Source: Nocardiopsis sp. TSRI0078
GTDB taxonomy: Bacteria; Actinomycetota; Actinomycetes; Streptosporangiales; Streptosporangiaceae
Assembly (NCBI RefSeq): GCF_001905145.1
Contig: NZ_LWLB01000023.1
Coordinates: 372,001-436,000 of the forward strand
Direction of reading: 5' to 3'
DNA: 64,000 nt
In this document: positions 51,741 through 60,438 of the stretch, one piece after another
How the letters are laid out: the number at the start of each line of letters is the position of its first letter
Position numbering within the stretch: position 1 is the stretch's first letter
Program-made: the position numbers and the translations under genes
Notes under the pieces: generated by a model
Database searches by the model: none
What the model saw: only the letters and a program-made list of their open reading frames with translations
What the model was told of the DNA's origin: nothing

Positions 51741-52706
51741 TCAGGAGGCCAGCGCGCGCAGGCGTCCGTCCAGTTCCCGCTGGTAGAAGTCGATGAACCC
51801 GTCGGGGTCCGGGCCGGCGTTCTGCATGACCAGGCGGTCGAAGCCCGCGTCGGCGTAGGGCCGGGCGGCCTCGACGTAGCGCTCGGGGTCCGGGCCGCAG
51901 GCGAAGTGGCCCAGGACGTCCTCCTCGCGGACCGTGGCGGTGGCGGCCGCGAAGTTGACCGGGTTGGGCAGCTCGCTCATGACCTTCCACCCGGTCAGGG
52001 CCCACCGGGAGGTCTCCAGGGCGGCCTGTGCGGCGGTGTGCTCGTCGGGCGCCCAGGCCATGGGGACCTCGGCGTAGCCCGGACCGTCGCCGCCGGCGTC
52101 GCGGTAGTCGCTCACGATCTGCGGCTTGGGCTCGGTCGCGAAGAGGCCGTCGCCGAGTTCGGCGGCGATCCTGGCCGAGACCCCGCCGCTGGCGGCGACG
52201 GCGATCAGCGGCGCCTCCTCGGGCAGGTCGAACACGCGGGCGTCCTCCAGGCGCAGGTGGTCGCCCTCGTAGGACTGGTAGCCGCCGCTCCACAGCAGCC
52301 GGATGATCACCAGGGCCTCGCGCAGCATGTCGTGGCGCACGTGGACGGAGTCGGGGAACTCCTGGCCGACGACGTGCTCGTTGAGCCGCTCTCCCGAGCC
52401 GACCCCGAGGACGAAGCGCCCCTTGGAGACCAGGGCCAGGGTCGCGGCGGCCTGGGCGATGATCGCCGGGTGGTAGCGCACGGTCGGGCAGGTCACCCCG
52501 GTCGCCAGCCCGATCCGCTCGGTCCTGGCCGCGATGGCGCCGAGGACGGTCCAGGTGAAGGGCGAGTGGCCCTGGTTGTCCAGCCAGGGGTGGAAGTGGT
52601 CGCTGATCTCCACGAAGTCGAACCCGGCGCGCTCGGCCAGCACCGCCTGCCGGATGAGCTCCTCGGGCCCGAAGGCCTCGGTCGCCAGCTTGTACCCGAT
52701 CTGCAT
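51741..52706 (-). CDS. F420-dependent LLM-class oxidoreductase
   Basis: A 321-residue TIM-barrel enzyme of the luciferase-like family, F420-dependent branch related to F420-dependent glucose-6-phosphate dehydrogenase. Features include ISDHFHPWLDNQGHSPFTWT, the LGVGSGERLNEHVVG phosphate-binding region, and AASGGVSARIAAELGDGLFA. I start at 52706 (MQIGYKLATEAFGPEELIRQ) after GGGGAAG; the upstream extension is basic and unlike the family. It lies 31 bases from the Mrr gene, on the opposite strand, so the two converge. The substrate is unknown. Confidence 0.88.
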   Translation of the reverse strand: MQIGYKLATEAFGPEELIRQAVLAERAGFDFVEISDHFHPWLDNQGHSPFTWTVLGAIAARTERIGLATGVTCPTVRYHPAIIAQAAATLALVSKGRFVLGVGSGERLNEHVVGQEFPDSVHVRHDMLREALVIIRLLWSGGYQSYEGDHLRLEDARVFDLPEEAPLIAVAASGGVSARIAAELGDGLFATEPKPQIVSDYRDAGGDGPGYAEVPMAWAPDEHTAAQAALETSRWALTGWKVMSELPNPVNFAAATATVREEDVLGHFACGPDPERYVEAARPYADAGFDRLVMQNAGPDPDGFIDFYQRELDGRLRALAS

Positions 52707-52885
52707 CCGCTTCCCCGCCCGGTGGTTCGGTCCGCTCCCCTGGGCTCCGCGTGCCGCGGCCGCCCGCATCAGACCCCCCTACAACTACCCTGTGTGACGT
52801 CCTGCTCGCGTCAGTACACGCCGGGCGGGCGGCACGGGGACGGGTGGACGGGCGGGGACGGACGGGTCCTCCCGCCCCCGCCGTC

Positions 52886-53386
52886 TCACAGCAGGGTCAG
52901 CAGCACGTCCAGGCCGGTGTCCGGATGGTAGATCCAGGAGGCCTCGACGCCGCTCCACTCGTCCGTCTGGTGCCCGTCCAGGGCGCGGGTCCGCTGCATC
53001 CGGGAGATCACCCTGTCCGGCGCCTCCAGTTCGTCGAGGACGCAGTGCAGCTGGTCGGTGGTGAGCCCGGCGGCGTCGCCCTCGCCCCTGTGGTCGAGGT
53101 CCAGGGAACGGCCGTCGTCGCCGAGGACGGCGGTCGGACGGTCCGTCAGGTCGCAGGCCTCCAGAGCACCCTCGAAAGGGCTTCTGGCTCCGTAGAAGTC
53201 GATGCTGCTCACCGTGAGGGTTCCGCCGATTCCCAGCACCAGTCCGATCGCGACGCCGACGGACACCAGGAGCGGGGCGGATCCGGCTCCGCGCGCGGGA
53301 GGCGCCGGAGGGTGCGTGGAAGGGGGGACGGGGCCGTGGCCATGCGGGCCCGGCGGGCCATGGGGCGTATTCGGTCCGCTGGTCAC
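52886..53386 (-). CDS. Hypothetical proline-rich membrane-anchored protein
   Basis: A 166-residue protein. The start is a GTG at 53386 behind TGTGGAGGCCTCG; a longer start at 53446 lacks a site. About 30 Pro/His/Gly-rich residues precede a single membrane helix (APLLVSVGVAIGLVLGIGG, about residues 36-56). The outer domain of about 110 residues contains two Cys (EACDLTDRP, LHCVLDELEAP) and ends WIYHPDTGLDVLLTLL. I recognise no family. It lies between the F420 oxidoreductase gene and the broken gene at 53440, all on one strand. Confidence 0.6.
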   Translation of the reverse strand: MTSGPNTPHGPPGPHGHGPVPPSTHPPAPPARGAGSAPLLVSVGVAIGLVLGIGGTLTVSSIDFYGARSPFEGALEACDLTDRPTAVLGDDGRSLDLDHRGEGDAAGLTTDQLHCVLDELEAPDRVISRMQRTRALDGHQTDEWSGVEASWIYHPDTGLDVLLTLL

Positions 53387-53439
53387 CGAGGCCTCCACAG
53401 GAATGGGGGATTGCCGACAAAAGGGCAGGAGTGCAATTA

Positions 53440-53782
53440 CTACCATGGAAAGTCAGCGACCACAGGGCATTCTCCCGAAACAACCGTTCCCCGGACCGCC
53501 GGCCAGAGGTCGGGGCGGTTGGCCGCCAGGCGCAGCCGCCGGCGCTGCCACAGGCCCGGGACCCGGGCGAACATGATCCCGTGCACGTCGCGCCAGTAGG
53601 CTTCGCATACCTCCTGCGGGATGTCGGAGCGCCACCAGCAGAAAGCCGTCAGGGTCAGCTCGGCGGCGTTCTCGAGGTCGGCCGTGTCCACGCCCCCCGG
53701 CCCGGGCCTCGGCCGTCAGCTCAGCGGTCGGCTCCTCGTCCGGTCGGGCGGTGTCCCTCGCGGCCCGCTCCTTGTCACCCAT
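53440..53782 (-). pseudogene. EthD-like protein gene broken by a frameshift in a G run
   Basis: Translation begins at ATG 53782 behind GGGGAGGAGCACACC and gives MGDKERAARDTARPDEEPTA and an Ala-rich stretch. At a run of six G the frame is lost. The other frame continues from 53691 with TADLENAAELTLTAFCWWRS, then DIPQEVCEAYWRDVHGI and MFARVPGLWQRRRLRL. A run of five G would restore one frame, so a +1 insertion is likely. The YWRDVHG segment resembles EthD-type dimeric barrel proteins. The C-terminus also ends early at 53440. I judge the gene inactive. Confidence 0.6.
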
Positions 53783-54173
53783 GGTGTGCTCCTCCCCCGT
53801 GGGGTCGCACGCTTTCCGTTTCCTATTTCCGGACGCGAGGAAGGGGAAAGGGCCGTCCGGGAATCCGCGTTCTCTTCCTGAGGGCTGTTCCGGAAGTGCT
53901 GCGGCGGGTGGCCGGACCGGACCGCGCGGGGCGGTCCGGACAGGCCGGGCCGCGACGCGGCCGCACGGTTCCTCGGCCCCTACGCCGGGACCGGGGAGGC
54001 CACGGCCCGCAGGGACCGTGGGCGGGCACCGCTGCGCTGCCCGGGGCTCCTGGAGATGGGCCGGGTCCGCGCCCGGGAAAACCGGTTGCGGCTGCTCGCC
54101 GCGCCGTGGAAGCCTTCCGGGGCGCCGGCACGGGGGTCGGCGCGTCCGGCGGAAACCCACGTGGAGAGCGGTC
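53783..54173. other. Leader region of the ABC-F gene, 391 bp
   Basis: It holds the promoters of the divergent broken EthD-like gene and the ABC-F gene. It is GC-rich with several inverted repeats around 53920-53960. A short out-of-frame ORF starts at 54056 and runs past the ABC-F start. No gene is called. Confidence 0.4.
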
Positions 54174-55859
54174 TTGGGCTACATCGACGTCAACCAGGTC
54201 GGCCACACGCTGCCCGACGGCCGGGTCCTGCTGGACTCGGTGTCCTTCCGCGTGGGCGAGGGGTCCAAGGCGGCGCTGGTGGGCGCCAACGGCGCGGGCA
54301 AGAGCACCCTGCTGCGGATCGTGCGCGGCGAGCAGCGCTCCCAGGGCGGCGCGGTCACCCTGGACGGCGAACTGGGAGTGATGCCGCAGTTCGTCGGACA
54401 CGTGCGCGACGAGACCACCGTCCACGAGCTGCTGGTGTCGGTCTCCCCCGCGGCGGTGCGCGAGGCGCACGCCGACCTGGAGGCGGCCGAGACCGCGATG
54501 ATGGTCGACGACGGCGAGAGGACGCAGATGCGCTACGCCGAGGCCATCGCCCGCTACGGCGACGCGGGGGGCTACGACGCCGAGGTCGTGTGGGACCAGT
54601 GCTGCACGGCGGCGCTGGGCACCCCCTACGGGCGGTGCCGGTGGCGTGAGGTGCGCACCCTCTCCGGTGGTGAGCAAAAACGCCTGGTCATCGAGGCCCT
54701 GCTGCGGGGACCGGCGCCGGTGCTGCTGCTGGACGAGCCGGACAACTACCTGGACGTGCCGGGCAAGCGCTGGCTGGAGGAGGCGCTGCTGGCCTCCCCC
54801 AAGACGGTCCTGTTCGTCTCCCACGACCGGGAGCTGCTCAGCCGGGTCCCGGACCGAATCATCACGGTCGAACTGGGCGCGGCGGGCAACACGGCGTGGG
54901 TGCACGGCGGCGCCTTCGACACCTACCACGACGCCCGCCGGGAGCGGTTCGCGCGGCTGGACGAGCTGCGGCGGCGCTGGGACGAGGAGCACGCCAAGCT
55001 CAGGGCGCTGGTGGCGACCTACAAGCAAAAGGCCGCCTACAACTCCGACATGGCCTCGCGCTACCAGTCCGCCCGGACCCGGCTGCGCAGGTTCGAGGAG
55101 GCGGGGCCGCCGGAGAGGCTGCCCCGGGAGCAGAACCTGCGGATGCGGCTGCGGGGCGGGCGGACGGGCAAGCGCGCCCTGGTGTGCGGGGCACTGGAGC
55201 TGACCGGGCTGATGCGCCCGTTCGACCTGGAGGTCTGGTACGGCGAGCGGGTGGCGGTGCTGGGCTCCAACGGCTCGGGCAAGTCGCACTTCCTGCGGCT
55301 GCTGGCCGGGGGCGGCAGCGACCCGGAGTCCTCCGCGCTGCCGGAGGAGGAGCGGGTGGGTGTGCCCCCGGTGGAGCACACCGGCACCGCGCGGCTGGGC
55401 GCCCGGGTGCTCCCGGGCTGGTTCGCGCAGACCCACGAGCACCCCGAGTTCACGGGCCGCACGCTCCTGGACATCCTGCACCGCGGCGAGGGCACCCGCA
55501 GGGGCGTGCCCCGCGACGAGGCGGGGCGGGCGCTGGACCGCTACGAGCTGGCTCCGTCCGCCGAGCAGACCTTCGACACGCTCTCGGGCGGGCAGCAAGC
55601 GCGGTTCCAGATCCTGCTGCTGGAGCTGTCGGGGTCGACGATGCTGCTGCTGGACGAGCCCACGGACAACCTGGACGTGGTGTCGGCGGAGGCACTGGAG
55701 TCGGCGCTGGAGGCCTACGAGGGCACCATCCTGGCGGTGACGCACGACCGCTGGTTCGCGCGCGGGTTCGACCGGTTCGTGGTCTTCGGCGCGGACGAAG
55801 ACGTGTACGAGGCACCGGACCCGGTGTGGGACGAGGGGCGGGTGCACCGCGCCCGGTAG
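54174..55859 (+). CDS. ABC-F family ATPase (ribosome-associated, no membrane domain)
   Basis: A 561-residue protein with two ABC domains in one chain and no membrane segment. The first Walker A is GANGAGKSTLL near residues 40-50 with signature LSGGEQKRL. The second is GSNGSGKSHFL with signature LSGGQQARF. Walker B motifs are LLLDEPDNYLDV and LLLDEPTDNLDV. A charged linker (LRALVATYKQKAAYNSDMAS) lies between the domains. ABC-F proteins bind the ribosome E site and assist translation or give antibiotic resistance. The start is a TTG at 54174 after GTGGAGAGCGG, placing LGYIDVNQVGHTLPDGR at the N-terminus; no ATG or GTG fits. Confidence 0.88.
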   Translation: MGYIDVNQVGHTLPDGRVLLDSVSFRVGEGSKAALVGANGAGKSTLLRIVRGEQRSQGGAVTLDGELGVMPQFVGHVRDETTVHELLVSVSPAAVREAHADLEAAETAMMVDDGERTQMRYAEAIARYGDAGGYDAEVVWDQCCTAALGTPYGRCRWREVRTLSGGEQKRLVIEALLRGPAPVLLLDEPDNYLDVPGKRWLEEALLASPKTVLFVSHDRELLSRVPDRIITVELGAAGNTAWVHGGAFDTYHDARRERFARLDELRRRWDEEHAKLRALVATYKQKAAYNSDMASRYQSARTRLRRFEEAGPPERLPREQNLRMRLRGGRTGKRALVCGALELTGLMRPFDLEVWYGERVAVLGSNGSGKSHFLRLLAGGGSDPESSALPEEERVGVPPVEHTGTARLGARVLPGWFAQTHEHPEFTGRTLLDILHRGEGTRRGVPRDEAGRALDRYELAPSAEQTFDTLSGGQQARFQILLLELSGSTMLLLDEPTDNLDVVSAEALESALEAYEGTILAVTHDRWFARGFDRFVVFGADEDVYEAPDPVWDEGRVHRAR

Positions 55860-55927
55860 GGGGCCGCTCCGGGGTCCAGGGTGCGCGATAGCCTGATAAA
55901 GCTCACATAAGCCCCGGAAAGCAACTA

Positions 55928-56662
55928 ATGCGACATCCCCCATCCATCGCCCGCTCCCTGCCCCTGATCGGCCTCCTCGCCGCCCTGCTGGGGTCCCCCG
56001 CCATGGCACACGCCGCGCCGGACCACCGCTCGTTCTCCTCCGAGACGGGAGCGTTCTACGCCCGCATGCTGGAGGAGCACGACGGCGTGTTCGTGGAGGA
56101 GGAGCTCGCCGGACTCCTGGACCGGCATGCGGCCGTCGACGACCTGCGTGTCCTGCTCGACGAGTACCACGTCACCGTCGACGTGGTGGTCATGGCGAGC
56201 CGGGGCAAGTACTTCGCCGCGAGCGACCTCGCCTCGGCCGTCCACGAGCACAGCGGCCGTCCCCTCCTGGTGCTGCCCGTGGACAGCCTCCACATCGGCC
56301 ACGCCGATCTCGGGTCCGTGGGGATCCCCGTGAGCGCCGTGGAGTACGCGGGCCTCACCGGCGGCTGGTACGAGCTGCCCGGGGACAGACTCGAACGCGT
56401 GCTGCGGGTGTCCGAGGAGCCCGACGTGGGAGAGCTGGCGGAGCAGGCCTGGGCACAGGTCGAGTCCCGGACGGACGTGGAGGCCTCCGAGACCGGCCGG
56501 GTGGCGGACGAGTCGCCCCGTGCCGTCCTGGCCTGGCGGGAGTACGGATGGGTGTCGTTCGCGGGCGGAACCGTGGGAGTCCTCCTGGCCTACGCGGCGG
56601 TCGCCGCGGCCCTGCGCTGGTACTGGCACGGGCGGCCGGCACGGCGGGAGGAGGACCGGTGA
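55928..56662 (+). CDS. Exported protein with C-terminal membrane helix, first of a three-gene operon
   Basis: A 244-residue protein. A signal peptide (SLPLIGLLAALLGSPAMAHA) precedes an outer domain of about 150 residues (VDDLRVLLDEYHVTVDVVVM, LLVLPVDSLHIGHADLGSVG). A membrane helix at about 207-230 and a short basic tail end it. The strand order of the outer domain resembles the TPM fold, but no clear motif supports this. The next gene starts inside its stop codon (GTGA), and its predicted layout is similar, so the three proteins probably form one envelope complex. Function unknown. Confidence 0.65.
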   Translation: MRHPPSIARSLPLIGLLAALLGSPAMAHAAPDHRSFSSETGAFYARMLEEHDGVFVEEELAGLLDRHAAVDDLRVLLDEYHVTVDVVVMASRGKYFAASDLASAVHEHSGRPLLVLPVDSLHIGHADLGSVGIPVSAVEYAGLTGGWYELPGDRLERVLRVSEEPDVGELAEQAWAQVESRTDVEASETGRVADESPRAVLAWREYGWVSFAGGTVGVLLAYAAVAAALRWYWHGRPARREEDR

Positions 56663-57933
56663 GCGCCGCGCGCGTACGGCGTGCCCTCCTGTCCACGGTC
56701 CTGGCCGCCCTCGCCCTGTGCGCACCCTCCTCTCCCGTGTGGGCGGACGGCTCCGTCACGGAGATCACCGACCTGTCCCGAGTGGAGCGGATCGCCGGGG
56801 AGCTGGAGGACGGCCCTCTGTACGTCCACCACGATCTGCGCGACCGGTGGACGGACAACTCCTTGGAGAGGGTGGAGGAGCGTCTGCTCTCCGAGCCCCT
56901 GGTGGACCTGGAGGTCCGCGTGGTGGTCTACCCGTCGGTACCCGACGACGAGACCGCGGGTCGGCCCGCACTGTTCCTGCAGGCCCTGCACGAGGTCTCC
57001 GGACGCGACGGGGTGTACGTGGCGATGACCGGCGACCGCAGGGTGGCCCTCGCGGCCTTCGACAGCCCCGTCCGACTCCCGGACGTGGACACGGACGGCC
57101 TCAGCCCGGCCCACGACTCACGCACGGAACAGGTCCTGGACCTGGTGGCGCAGGCTCCGCGCGGCTCCGTGGCCTCCAGCGAGCTCACCGCGGACGTCCC
57201 GCCCAGCGACCGCGACACGCTCCAGCGACCGCGCGGCGACGCCGAACGGTTCTGGTCCGCGGCACTGTTCCCCGGGGCTCTCATCGGCCTGGCTCTCATG
57301 GCCGTACGGGTGGTGTTCAGCAGGCCCCCGACGTGGCGGCCCCCGGGGTGGCAAGTGAGGTGGCTGCTCCGTTCGTGGGCCGCGCTACGCGAGCTCGCCG
57401 GTGATCCGTACCGACCCAGGAGGGCGCCCAACCGGGCATGGCGCTGGTGGCTGCAGCCGGTGCTGAGCCGTGAACTGCGCCGCCTGCGTCTGCTCGTGGA
57501 GGCCGCGCCCGAGAACCATCCCGGGCGTGACCGGGCCGTACAGGCCTACGACGCCGCCGGGCTGATCGCCCGGTCTCCCGGGCTGCCTCCGCAGGCCATG
57601 GTCTGCGCGGTCGTCGTCGCCCGCAACGGCGCCCAATCGATCACACACCCCGACCTACCGCTACGGGAGCCCTGCCAGATCAACCCGCTGCACGGCGCGG
57701 CCTGCCGCAGGCGCCGCGAGTACGCCCACCGGCGGCGCCTGAGATGGTGGGAGGTCTGCACCCGCTGCTCGACGAAGCGGCTCGACCTGCGTTTTGGCCC
57801 TCTCACGCCTTCCCTGCCCCTCCTGGTCGACGGGAGGCCTCACCACTACCGCTACGCCAAGGACGCCTGGGCCGAGGCGATCGCCGCGCCGAAGCACGCC
57901 TTCGCCCGTATCCGCAAAGAACTGGAGGTGTGA
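56659..57933 (+). CDS. Exported protein with membrane helix and cytoplasmic domain, second of the operon
   Basis: A 424-residue protein starting at GTG 56659, which overlaps the stop of the previous gene. A signal peptide (LLSTVLAALALCAPSSPVWA) is followed by a TPM-like outer domain (DGPLYVHHDLRDRWTDNSLE, VRVVVYPSVPDDETAGRPAL). A membrane helix near residue 200 (FWSAALFPGALIGLALMAV) and a basic inner domain of about 200 residues complete it. The inner domain contains CQINPLHGAACRRRR and WEVCTRCSTK, a possible zinc site. The third gene of the operon has the same plan. No family name is known to me. Confidence 0.65.
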   Translation: MSAARVRRALLSTVLAALALCAPSSPVWADGSVTEITDLSRVERIAGELEDGPLYVHHDLRDRWTDNSLERVEERLLSEPLVDLEVRVVVYPSVPDDETAGRPALFLQALHEVSGRDGVYVAMTGDRRVALAAFDSPVRLPDVDTDGLSPAHDSRTEQVLDLVAQAPRGSVASSELTADVPPSDRDTLQRPRGDAERFWSAALFPGALIGLALMAVRVVFSRPPTWRPPGWQVRWLLRSWAALRELAGDPYRPRRAPNRAWRWWLQPVLSRELRRLRLLVEAAPENHPGRDRAVQAYDAAGLIARSPGLPPQAMVCAVVVARNGAQSITHPDLPLREPCQINPLHGAACRRRREYAHRRRLRWWEVCTRCSTKRLDLRFGPLTPSLPLLVDGRPHHYRYAKDAWAEAIAAPKHAFARIRKELEV

Positions 57934-57936
57934 GCG

Positions 57937-59103
57937 GTGCGAGCGCTCCTCTTGTCCTTCGTGTCCGTCCTCACCGTGTTCCTCGCCCTCTCTCCGATGT
58001 CCTCCGCGCACGCCGACGCCACCTGGCGCTATGACGAGGCCGCCTCGATCCGCGGGCGCGCCGCGCTGGACGACCCCCTCTACGTCGGCCCCACCCACCA
58101 GGCGGCCGTGGACACGGCGGCCGAGGAGGCGTTGCGAGAGCGGTTGGAGGAGTCGGAGGTACCGGTCTACGTGGTACTGATCGCCCAGCAGAGCAGGCTG
58201 GAAGGCTACCCGGCCAAGATGGCGCACTCCGCGGACTCGCGCGGGTACTTCCTCGCCGTCGGCCGGGACGGGGTGACGGTCCACGGAGCCCAGTACGGCA
58301 TGGACGACACCGTGGTCGACGGGATGGACACGGCCCAGCTGGCCGCGGCGGCGGTCAACGGCGACCCCGGCCTGGCCGAGGCCTCCCTCGCCGAACGGCT
58401 GCGCAGGGTCGTGGACCTGGTGGAGGACGGTACGGCACCGGAGGCCTACCAGGACCTCCATGGCGGCTCCGGTACGCCCTGGTGGCTCCTGGCCGCGGGC
58501 GGCGGTGCCGCCGCGGCGCTCTGGTTCGGGGTGCGCTGGTGGTCGCGTCGTCCGGTCCGGGTGGTTCCGCTGACCCAGACGGTCGCCGCCGGCGTCGACC
58601 AGGCCCAGCAGGACGAGTACCGGGCCCGGCTCGCCGAACGCCTCACCGGATGCGGGCGGCGGGTGTCCGGAAGGAAGGACTCCTCCGAGAAGGTCCGCCA
58701 GGCTCTCGAGGCCTACGCCGCCGCGGCCAAGGTGCTCGACTCCGCCACCGACAAGTCCGACCTGGTGGGCGTGCACGTCCTGCTGGACATGTGCGAGGCG
58801 GCGTTGGACGGTGAGATCAGACCGGCGCACTGCTTCTTCGACCCGCGCCATGACGGCGGCAAGGCACCGGTCCGATGGCGCTCCCCCGCCTCGTTCGACT
58901 CGGTGAGGGTCATGGCGTGCCGTGAGTGCCGCAAGGCCGTCAGGAAGTACCACACTCCGCCGTCGGTCCTGGACTCCACCGGAGCGCGTCCACTGCCCTA
59001 CTACTCGGTGCCGCCCGAGCACAGCGTGTGGGCGGCGACCGGATACGGCACCCTGGCCACGGACGTGCCCGCACGGGTCCTGCGCGGCGAGCACCGCCGG
59101 TAG
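57937..59103 (+). CDS. Exported protein with membrane helix and cytoplasmic domain, third of the operon
   Basis: A 388-residue protein whose GTG start lies three bases after the previous stop. A signal peptide (LLLSFVSVLTVFLALSPMSS) is followed by an outer domain (DDPLYVGPTHQAAVDTAAEE, VPVYVVLIAQQSRLEGYPAK). A membrane helix lies near residues 185-203 (WWLLAAGGGAAAALWFGVRW). The inner domain has PAHCFFDPRHDGG and MACRECRKAVRKYH, a His/Cys pattern like that of the second protein. The paralogy suggests gene duplication within the operon. A perfect inverted repeat ends the unit. Confidence 0.65.
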   Translation: MRALLLSFVSVLTVFLALSPMSSAHADATWRYDEAASIRGRAALDDPLYVGPTHQAAVDTAAEEALRERLEESEVPVYVVLIAQQSRLEGYPAKMAHSADSRGYFLAVGRDGVTVHGAQYGMDDTVVDGMDTAQLAAAAVNGDPGLAEASLAERLRRVVDLVEDGTAPEAYQDLHGGSGTPWWLLAAGGGAAAALWFGVRWWSRRPVRVVPLTQTVAAGVDQAQQDEYRARLAERLTGCGRRVSGRKDSSEKVRQALEAYAAAAKVLDSATDKSDLVGVHVLLDMCEAALDGEIRPAHCFFDPRHDGGKAPVRWRSPASFDSVRVMACRECRKAVRKYHTPPSVLDSTGARPLPYYSVPPEHSVWAATGYGTLATDVPARVLRGEHRR

Positions 59104-59133
59104 GCGTACTCGACCACGAGGCCGAGTACGCCT
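59102..59133. terminator. Bidirectional hairpin between convergent genes
   Basis: AGGCGTACTCG (59102-59112) and CGAGTACGCCT (59123-59133) form a perfect 11-bp stem. It begins in the stop codon of the three-gene operon and faces the lipoprotein gene ending at 59160. Confidence 0.75.
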
Positions 59134-59159
59134 GGGAAGTGCCCGCCACGGGAGCGGGA

Positions 59160-59975
59160 TCAGCCGAGAGGCAAGGCGAAGCCGACCTCGTCCGAGCACC
59201 CCTCGACGCACGACAGGAACACCTCGATCTCCCCGGGCGGCCGAGCGTCCCGGTACTGGAACACGACCTGGCCCGCCGCCCCCGGGGCGAAGTAGTCCTG
59301 GCCGGTGATCCCGGAGAACGGGTCGAGGTCGGCGATGGTTCCGTCATCCCCGGTGTGCAGGGAACCGGTGACGCTCACCCCGGTATCCGGGTCGGTCTCC
59401 ACGTCGAGGACCGCCATGAAGGCGTTCGACTGGAAGGAGTGGTAGCTGCTGGCGACCGACACGCTCACACCGTCCCGGGAGTCGCTCGCCGATCCGGGAT
59501 AGAAGTTCTCACTGATGGGGTTGCCGTTCACCCGGAAATCGCTGAGGAGCCCGTCCACGTAGGTGAAATCGCTGAAAGTGGTACAGCCCTCGCTTCGGCA
59601 GATCTGGATATCCTCACCGCGCAGCTCCACCGAGTCGGGCTCCGACAAGTAACCGCTGACGATGTTGGCGTGGAAGACGTCCGCCTGTTGCTGGAGATAA
59701 CCGTGAGCCGGGTGGTCGGGATGGGCGTACACCAGTCCCTCCTCCATCGTTTCCCGGCTGATTCCGGCACCCACGGCTTCCATGTAGGACAGGGCGTCCT
59801 CGGCGGGACCCGCCTCGGGGGAGGGCTCCTCGGGCGAGGGCCGCTTCTCCTGTACGGCCTCCTGCGGCGACGCCGCCTCTCCCGCGGTGTCCGGTACGGC
59901 TCCGGAGGAGCACGCGGACAGGGGCAGGGCCAGGGTCAAAAGGGCGGCAGGCCAACAGAATCTGGTGAGGGACAT
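59160..59975 (-). CDS. Putative lipoprotein, paralogue of 61966-62922
   Basis: A 271-residue exported protein. The start at 59975 gives a lipoprotein signal (WPAALLTLALPLSACSSG) with the lipobox LSAC. A Pro/Glu-rich linker follows, then a domain with two Cys pairs: ICRSEGCTTF and, at the very end, LSCVEGCSDEVGFALPLG. The homologue at 61966 has GYELCPAAG, DPACTAYGGF and SGCLEECSALVDIALPVR in the same order. Both lie around the NCS2 permease gene. The function is unknown; it is probably attached to the outer face of the membrane. Confidence 0.72.
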   Translation of the reverse strand: MSLTRFCWPAALLTLALPLSACSSGAVPDTAGEAASPQEAVQEKRPSPEEPSPEAGPAEDALSYMEAVGAGISRETMEEGLVYAHPDHPAHGYLQQQADVFHANIVSGYLSEPDSVELRGEDIQICRSEGCTTFSDFTYVDGLLSDFRVNGNPISENFYPGSASDSRDGVSVSVASSYHSFQSNAFMAVLDVETDPDTGVSVTGSLHTGDDGTIADLDPFSGITGQDYFAPGAAGQVVFQYRDARPPGEIEVFLSCVEGCSDEVGFALPLG

Positions 59976-60438
59976 ACCAAGGCGCCTTCTTCGGGGGACA
60001 TGGGGGAATCGCCTCTGATTCACAAGAGAACCGGACGACCTCACATCCCTAGCACACGCACGGGCAGACAGAAGGTCGAACTCGTCTTCCCGGGTGGCCA
60101 CAAAAGGACACCGCGACAGAAGGTCACCAGAGGGTCTACGCAAAGTACGGAAAATCCCTTCGACGCCGAGACGGGAAACGGTTCACCATCGTCCGGCGAC
60201 GATCCCGTGCGACGGGCCTCCCCGCCTTCCCTCACTCCGTCGGTGGGACCACGTACGGACCGGGGGCGGCCGGCGGCGTGACCGCGCGGCAACACATCCG
60301 GTGGGCGGATGTAATACGGCCGTAGTTGTCTGCGAACCACACCAGAACCGACGATGTCGGAGGAACAGTGCGGTCCGCTACGGCGCGACGGTCCGTACCG
60401 GCTCCGACATGCCCGCGCAGTCGAACCGAAGGACCCGC
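59976..60438. other. Divergent intergenic region, 463 bp
   Basis: It separates the lipoprotein and permease genes. The stretch 59990-60160 is poorer in GC. An in-frame extension of the permease upstream is read through as an ORF but lacks membrane character. I looked for a purine riboswitch and saw no recognisable one. Confidence 0.45.

Noticed and set aside
60230-60438. Possible purine or xanthine riboswitch before the NCS2 permease
   Set aside because: No conserved purine- or xanthine-riboswitch core could be found by eye; only unspecific stems are seen.
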